Source: an uncultured Muribaculaceae bacterium (GTDB taxonomy: Bacteria; Bacteroidota; Bacteroidia; Bacteroidales; Muribaculaceae). Taken from it: a stretch of 26,856 nt of DNA. Location of the stretch: positions 1 through 26,856 of the forward strand of contig CAJTYC010000029.1 in NCBI GenBank assembly GCA_910584185.1, written 5' to 3'. The translations under genes were made by a program, and so were the position numbers. Below the pieces are notes generated by a model. That model was not told the origin of the DNA and made no database searches. It saw only the letters and a list, made by a program, of their open reading frames with translations. This document shows, one piece after another, positions 22,396 to 26,856 of the stretch (positions are counted from its first letter, which is position 1; each line of letters opens with the position of its first letter).

Positions 22396-23247
22396 ATGCC
22401 TAAATATATAGGAGCACATGTAAGTGCAAGCGGAGGTATACAAAACACCCCACTTGAGGCCGCGTCGATAGGAGCGAAAGCTTTCGCACTATTCACCGGG
22501 ATGAGTTCGCGATGGAAATCGAAAGCCATTACTGAGGAAAAAGCTGATGAATTCAAGCGCAATTGTGAGGCGAAAGGATATGACGCATCTGTTATACTCC
22601 CACACGATAATTTTCTGATAAACCTCGGAAGCCCCGATGCAGAAAAGCTTCAGAAATCGAGAGACTCCTTTCTCGACGAGATGCGCCGCTGCGAGCAATT
22701 GGGGCTGACACTCCTGAACTTTCATCCGGGCAGCCACCTTAATCTTATGGACGTGGATGCTTGTCTTGACCTGATAGCCGAAAGCATAAACCTCACCCTT
22801 GACCAGACAAGTGGAGTGACCGCGGTGCTTGAATCGACAGCCGGACAAGGGAGTAACCTCGGCTACAGGTTCGAACAGCTCGCCCATATCATCGACAAAG
22901 TGGAAGACAAGAGCCGCATAGGAGTCTGCATAGACACCTGTCACTCCCACTCGGCAGGCTACGACCTTGCCTCGGAAGAGGGGTATGCTCAGACATGGCG
23001 CGAATTTGACGAAACTATCGGTGCTCACTATCTCCGAGCGTTGCACTTGAACGACAACAAGCGCACGTTAGGCTCGCGCATAGACCGCCATGAACTGATA
23101 GGTAAAGGCTCGCTTGGCGAAGAATTTTTCATCAGGCTCGTTAATGACCCGAGGTTCGACAATATGCCGATAATACTCGAGACACCCGACCCGACACAAT
23201 GGCCGGCAGAAATCGAATGGTTATATTCGCAAATAAAGGAAGAATAA
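22396..23247 (+). CDS. nfo: Endonuclease IV (AP endonuclease)
   Basis: The 283-residue protein is full length for the family. It cleaves DNA 5' of abasic sites in base-excision repair. The three-zinc site is intact and offset by one from E. coli Nfo: His70, His110, Glu146, Asp180, His183, His217, Asp230, His232 and Glu262, in the contexts ILPHDN, NFHPGSH, LESTAGQG, CIDTCH, HLND, SRIDRH and LETPD. The ATG at 22396 is at the conserved start (MPKYIGAHVSASGG). The next gene, an MFS transporter, begins 26 bp after the stop, suggesting an operon, although the two functions are not obviously linked. Confidence 0.96.
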   Translation: MPKYIGAHVSASGGIQNTPLEAASIGAKAFALFTGMSSRWKSKAITEEKADEFKRNCEAKGYDASVILPHDNFLINLGSPDAEKLQKSRDSFLDEMRRCEQLGLTLLNFHPGSHLNLMDVDACLDLIAESINLTLDQTSGVTAVLESTAGQGSNLGYRFEQLAHIIDKVEDKSRIGVCIDTCHSHSAGYDLASEEGYAQTWREFDETIGAHYLRALHLNDNKRTLGSRIDRHELIGKGSLGEEFFIRLVNDPRFDNMPIILETPDPTQWPAEIEWLYSQIKEE

Positions 23248-23273
23248 AAAATAATTAAAATAACAGTACAGAC

Positions 23274-24674
23274 ATGAAAACTCCCCCTAATTTAAGTTTC
23301 TGGAAATTATGGAACTTAAGCTTTGGATTTTTCGGCGTTCAGATAGCATACGCCCTCCAGAGCGCAAACATCTCGCGAATATTCGCGACATTGGGTGCAG
23401 ACCCCCACAACCTCTCCTACTTCTGGATACTTCCGCCGCTCATGGGCATCATCGTGCAGCCTATTATCGGTGTAATGAGCGACAGGACTTGGAACAGGTT
23501 TGGCCGACGCATACCCTATCTGTTTGCCGGTGCGCTTGTTGCCGTGATAGTGATGTGCCTGCTGCCAAATGCCGGCAGTTTCCACATGACCGTGTCGGCA
23601 GCCATGATATTTGGACTCATATCATTGATGTTTCTCGACACGTCGATCAATGTGGCCATGCAGCCATTCAAGATGATGGTCGGAGATACCGTTAATGAAA
23701 AACAGAAAGGTCTCGCCTACTCGATACAGAGCTTCCTTTGCAACGCTGGTTCGTTGGTGGGCTACCTCTTCCCTATCATACTTACAGCAATCGGCATCAC
23801 CTCAGTCGCCCCTAAGGGAGTAGTGCCCGACTCAGTGATATGGTCATTCTATGGCGGTGCCATCATACTTATACTCTGCGTGATATACACTACCGTAAAG
23901 GTAAAGGAATATCCCCCTGAACTTTACAATGAATATCATGGAGTACCTGAGGAGACCAAAAATGGCAAGAAAGAGAAAGCCAATATCATCACCCTGCTTA
24001 TAAAGGCTCCCAAAGCATTCTGGACAGTAGGTTTGGTTCAGTTCTTCTGCTGGGCAGCATTCATGTATATGTGGACATATACCAACGGCACGATTGCCGC
24101 CGGAGCATTCGACACACCGGTATTGGTAGACGGTTCGCGCGTAGTGCTCGACACTGCCTCGCAGCAGTATCAGGCAGCCGGTGACTGGGTAGGTGTGCTC
24201 TTTGCCGTTCAGGCCATCGGCTCGGTGATATGGGCCGCAGTCATACCATTCATCAAGAACCGCAAGGCCGCTTATATCGTGAGCCTCGTGATTGGTGGTA
24301 TCGGATTTATCTCCACTTCATTCTTCACTAACCAATACATGCTCTTCATCTCCTACGCGATGATAGGATGCGCATGGGCAGCGATGCTTGCACTCCCCTT
24401 CACCATCCTCACCAACTCTCTCACGGGAGGTCACATGGGCACATATCTCGGACTCTTCAACGGTACTATCTGTCTGCCTCAGATTGTGGCGGCCGTATGC
24501 GGCGGTGCAATACTCAGCTTCTTCACACAGCCGGGTGAGCTTGCTCCCGAAGGTGTAATGCTTGTGCTGGCAGGTGTGCTTCTGCTCATTGGTGCAGTAT
24601 GTGTGCTCTTTATCAAAGAGGGTCACGGCACAACCCCGGTTGAGGAGAATCCGATGATGAGCGAAAACATCTGA
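23274..24674 (+). CDS. MFS sugar transporter (SLC45/maltose-transporter-like)
   Basis: The 466-residue integral membrane protein has about 12 hydrophobic helices. The N-terminal signature SFWKLWNLSFGFFGVQIAYALQ is followed by the MFS loop-2-3 motif GVMSDRTWNRFGRRIPY (about 75-92). The second half has a long helix-8 to helix-9 extension (about 275-310). The pattern is that of the SLC45-like group, which includes maltose/sucrose:proton symporters, so a disaccharide or oligosaccharide is the likely cargo; the substrate cannot be confirmed. No glycoside hydrolase or SusC/SusD pair is adjacent. It is probably co-transcribed with nfo and ends at a strong terminator. Confidence 0.9.
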   Translation: MKTPPNLSFWKLWNLSFGFFGVQIAYALQSANISRIFATLGADPHNLSYFWILPPLMGIIVQPIIGVMSDRTWNRFGRRIPYLFAGALVAVIVMCLLPNAGSFHMTVSAAMIFGLISLMFLDTSINVAMQPFKMMVGDTVNEKQKGLAYSIQSFLCNAGSLVGYLFPIILTAIGITSVAPKGVVPDSVIWSFYGGAIILILCVIYTTVKVKEYPPELYNEYHGVPEETKNGKKEKANIITLLIKAPKAFWTVGLVQFFCWAAFMYMWTYTNGTIAAGAFDTPVLVDGSRVVLDTASQQYQAAGDWVGVLFAVQAIGSVIWAAVIPFIKNRKAAYIVSLVIGGIGFISTSFFTNQYMLFISYAMIGCAWAAMLALPFTILTNSLTGGHMGTYLGLFNGTICLPQIVAAVCGGAILSFFTQPGELAPEGVMLVLAGVLLLIGAVCVLFIKEGHGTTPVEENPMMSENI

Positions 24675-24717
24675 TACAAGCAAGACTGCTTGACGTAATA
24701 AAATTGCCAAAAGTGAC

Positions 24718-24753
24718 AAACCGCGACTTTATTAACAAAGTCGCGGTTTTTTT
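24718..24753 (+). terminator. Rho-independent terminator after the MFS gene
   Basis: AAACCGCGACTTT (24718-24730) pairs perfectly with AAAGTCGCGGTTT (24737-24749) around a 6-base loop, and the T run extends to 24753. Confidence 0.92.
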
Positions 24754-24808
24754 CAACCATAAAGCGACATGATTGTTATAACATTGAAAGTATTGCATTG
24801 CATAGACA

Positions 24809-24870
24809 TGATTGCATGAAGAAAACCTATAAAAGGAGGGAGTCGAAAATTGGCTCGATTTATGCAATCA
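24809..24870. repeat. Spaced inverted repeat in the clpB upstream region
   Basis: TGATTGCAT (24809-24817) and ATGCAATCA (24862-24870) are exact complements 44 bp apart, about 45 bp before the clpB ATG. It is not a CIRCE element. It could be a regulator site or a leader hairpin; there is no clear TAnnTTTG promoter nearby. Confidence 0.45.
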
Positions 24871-24914
24871 GTGTAATGAATATATTTTAAAAACACAGAT
24901 AATCCACATATACT

Positions 24915-26856
24915 ATGAATTTCAACAATTTCACAATCAAGTCGCAGGAGGTGGTTCAAAAAGCCATTGACTACACGAAGCAAAGTGGACAGCAGCAGAT
25001 AGAGCCTGTGCACTTGCTCAAGGCCATCATCTCCGAGAGCGAGACCATAATGAACTTCATCTTCCAGAAGTTGGGAGCGAATCTCAATGGAGTGAAGATG
25101 GGAGTGGACCAGACAATTTCCACATTGCCAAAAGTAAGCGGTGGAGATGTATTTCTGAGCCGCGAATCTAACGAAGCACTTCAGAAAGCCATAGATTTTT
25201 CCAAATCGATGGGCGATGAATATGTATCGGTGGAGTCGATGCTTATGGGAATATTCCAGGCACGCAGCAAGGCATCACAGATACTTAAAGACAACGGTGT
25301 TGATGAGAAAGGGCTTAAGGCCGCAATCCAGGAACTCCGCAAGGGTAACACAGTAAAAGACCAGAGCGCTGAGGAGAGCTATCAGGCACTTAGCAAGTAT
25401 GCCATCAACCTGAACGACCGCGCACGCAACGGCAAGCTCGACCCGGTGATTGGGCGCGATGAAGAGATCAGACGTGTGCTTCAGATACTGTCGCGACGCA
25501 CCAAGAACAACCCGATGCTTGTGGGCGAACCCGGCACAGGTAAGACTGCAATAGCCGAGGGACTTGCCATGCGAGTGGTGAGAGGCGATGTGCCTGAAAA
25601 CCTGAAGTCGAAGCAGATATATTCTCTTGATATGGGTGCGCTCGTGGCCGGGGCCAAATATAAAGGTGAATTTGAGGAGCGACTCAAGGCTATCGTCAAC
25701 GAAGTGACAAAGAGCGACGGCGAGATAATCCTCTTTATCGATGAGATTCACACACTGGTTGGAGCCGGCAAGGGTGAAGGTGCCATGGATGCTGCCAACA
25801 TACTCAAGCCTGCGCTTGCACGCGGTGAGTTGAGGTCGATTGGCGCTACGACACTCGATGAGTATCAGAAATATTTCGAGAAAGATAAGGCTCTGGAACG
25901 CCGCTTCCAGAAAGTGATGGTGGACGAGCCTGATGAGATGTCGGCAATATCGATACTTAGAGGCTTGAAAGAGCGTTATGAGAACCACCATAAGGTGCGT
26001 ATCATGGACGAGGCCATTATCGCTGCCGTGCAGCTCTCTGTAAGATATATCACCGACCGTTTCCTGCCCGATAAGGCTATCGACCTTATAGATGAGGCAG
26101 CCTCCAAATTGCGTTTGGAGATGGACTCACAGCCTCAGGCACTCGATGAGGCAAGCCGTAAAATCAAGCAGCTCGAGATTGAGAGAGAAGCTATCAAGCG
26201 GGAGAACGACACTTACAAGCTGAAGGAAATAGATGAAGACCTCGCCAACTTGCGCGACACGGAGAAATCGCTCCGCGCCAAGTGGCAGGCTGAGAAAAAC
26301 GAGATTAACAAGATACAGCAGAATAAGATTGACATAGAGCAACTCAACTATGAGGCCGAGCGTGCCGAACGTGAGGGAGACTATGCCAAGGTGGCTGAAA
26401 TCAGATACTCAAAGATCAAGCAGAAAGAGGAGGAGAACAAGGCAATCCAGACGAAGCTGAAAGAACTTCAGGGTGAGGGAGCCATGATTAAGGAAGAGGT
26501 GGACGCAGAGGATATAGCCGAAGTGGTGAGCCGCTGGACAGGAATCCCCGTCAAGAAGATGGCCCAGAGCGAGAAGGAGAAGCTTCTGCATTTGGAAGAG
26601 GAACTGCACAAGCGTGTGGTGGGTCAGGAAGATGCCATTCGTGCCGTGTCGGACGCTGTGCGTCGTTCACGCGCCGGGCTTAACGACCCTCGCCGTCCTA
26701 TCGGTTCGTTTATTTTCTTGGGTACTACGGGTGTCGGTAAGACTGAGCTTGCCAAGGCACTTGCCGAATACCTCTTTGATGATGAGGATATGATGACCCG
26801 AATCGACATGTCGGAATATATGGAGAAGCACAGTGTGTCACGACTTGTCGGAGCGC
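24915..26856 (+). CDS. clpB: ClpB disaggregase, 5' part (truncated by the window edge)
   Basis: Translation from ATG 24915 gives 647 complete codons of a protein that is usually about 860 residues; the frame is open at the right edge, so this is the window limit and not a broken gene. Visible parts: the double Clp-N domain (about 1-145), first AAA+ module with Walker A GEPGTGKT (204-211) and Walker B ILFIDEIH, and the long middle coiled-coil domain (about 400-530). The start of the second AAA+ module follows, with Walker A GTTGVGKT (603-610) and the RIDMSEYMEKHSVSRL segment. The coiled coil separates ClpB from ClpA/ClpC. It extracts proteins from aggregates with DnaK. The start MNFNNFTIKSQE matches Bacteroidales homologues. 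Confidence 0.95.
   Translation, partial: MNFNNFTIKSQEVVQKAIDYTKQSGQQQIEPVHLLKAIISESETIMNFIFQKLGANLNGVKMGVDQTISTLPKVSGGDVFLSRESNEALQKAIDFSKSMGDEYVSVESMLMGIFQARSKASQILKDNGVDEKGLKAAIQELRKGNTVKDQSAEESYQALSKYAINLNDRARNGKLDPVIGRDEEIRRVLQILSRRTKNNPMLVGEPGTGKTAIAEGLAMRVVRGDVPENLKSKQIYSLDMGALVAGAKYKGEFEERLKAIVNEVTKSDGEIILFIDEIHTLVGAGKGEGAMDAANILKPALARGELRSIGATTLDEYQKYFEKDKALERRFQKVMVDEPDEMSAISILRGLKERYENHHKVRIMDEAIIAAVQLSVRYITDRFLPDKAIDLIDEAASKLRLEMDSQPQALDEASRKIKQLEIEREAIKRENDTYKLKEIDEDLANLRDTEKSLRAKWQAEKNEINKIQQNKIDIEQLNYEAERAEREGDYAKVAEIRYSKIKQKEEENKAIQTKLKELQGEGAMIKEEVDAEDIAEVVSRWTGIPVKKMAQSEKEKLLHLEEELHKRVVGQEDAIRAVSDAVRRSRAGLNDPRRPIGSFIFLGTTGVGKTELAKALAEYLFDDEDMMTRIDMSEYMEKHSVSRLVGA

Noticed and set aside
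24754..24914. CIRCE heat-shock operator before clpB
   Set aside because: No TTAGCACTC-N9-GAGTGCTAA match is present; only an unrelated spaced repeat.
26721..26744. Walker A of ClpB module 2 reads GTTGVGKT, not the common GPTGVGKT
   Set aside because: As far as I recall, this form is usual in Bacteroidales ClpB and keeps the essential Gly, Lys and Thr.

Overview
The window looks like chromosomal DNA of a Bacteroidales bacterium, most likely in or near the Muribaculaceae (the family placement is an inference). Supporting signs are Bacteroidetes-type promoters (TTTG, about 20 bp, then TAnnTTTG), a short primary sigma factor without region 1.1, many outer-membrane beta-barrel proteins with N-terminal signal peptides, a LysM/periplasmic-binding fusion, a FadL-like protein of the kind often labelled 'hemin receptor', and almost no Shine-Dalgarno sequences. 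I see no rRNA, tRNA, CRISPR array, transposase or phage gene. Most of the window is ordinary housekeeping and envelope content.

Layout. Positions 1-498 have no convincing gene but hold a long imperfect palindrome (105-489). Positions 499-6861 are an envelope block, all on the minus strand: a small secreted protein, a PorT-like barrel, a four-LysM protein, a FadL-like barrel, and a Trp/Gly-rich secreted protein. A second palindromic element (6880-7061) separates this block from trmN6 (minus). trmN6 is divergent from lon (plus); the lon promoter overlaps the first codons of trmN6. lon converges on a DEAD-box helicase (minus) across a strong bidirectional terminator. The plus strand then carries an ECF sigma factor, an OmpA-like lipoprotein, a zinc/cadmium-type P1B ATPase with a shrunken N-terminal metal-binding domain, rpoD, a small barrel, an M3 peptidase, nadC and a YraN-family protein. 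A TrmH/SpoU RNA methyltransferase (minus) is divergent from nfo (endonuclease IV), which is followed closely by an MFS sugar transporter. clpB starts at 24915 and runs off the right edge.

Working together. The theme is cell-envelope biogenesis plus stress and quality control (lon, clpB, nfo, two sigma factors, DEAD-box helicase), with RNA modification and NAD synthesis interspersed. Likely co-transcribed pairs, judged by spacing, are dcp-nadC (13 bp) and nfo-MFS (26 bp). Clear rho-independent terminators follow the ECF sigma gene, the P-type ATPase, nadC and the MFS gene.

The most noteworthy items are the two palindromic intergenic elements, the eroded metal-binding domain of the P-type ATPase together with the two hairpins and repeated -7-like boxes in front of it, and a 31-bp tandem repeat upstream of rpoD. 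I found no clear new multi-gene system.
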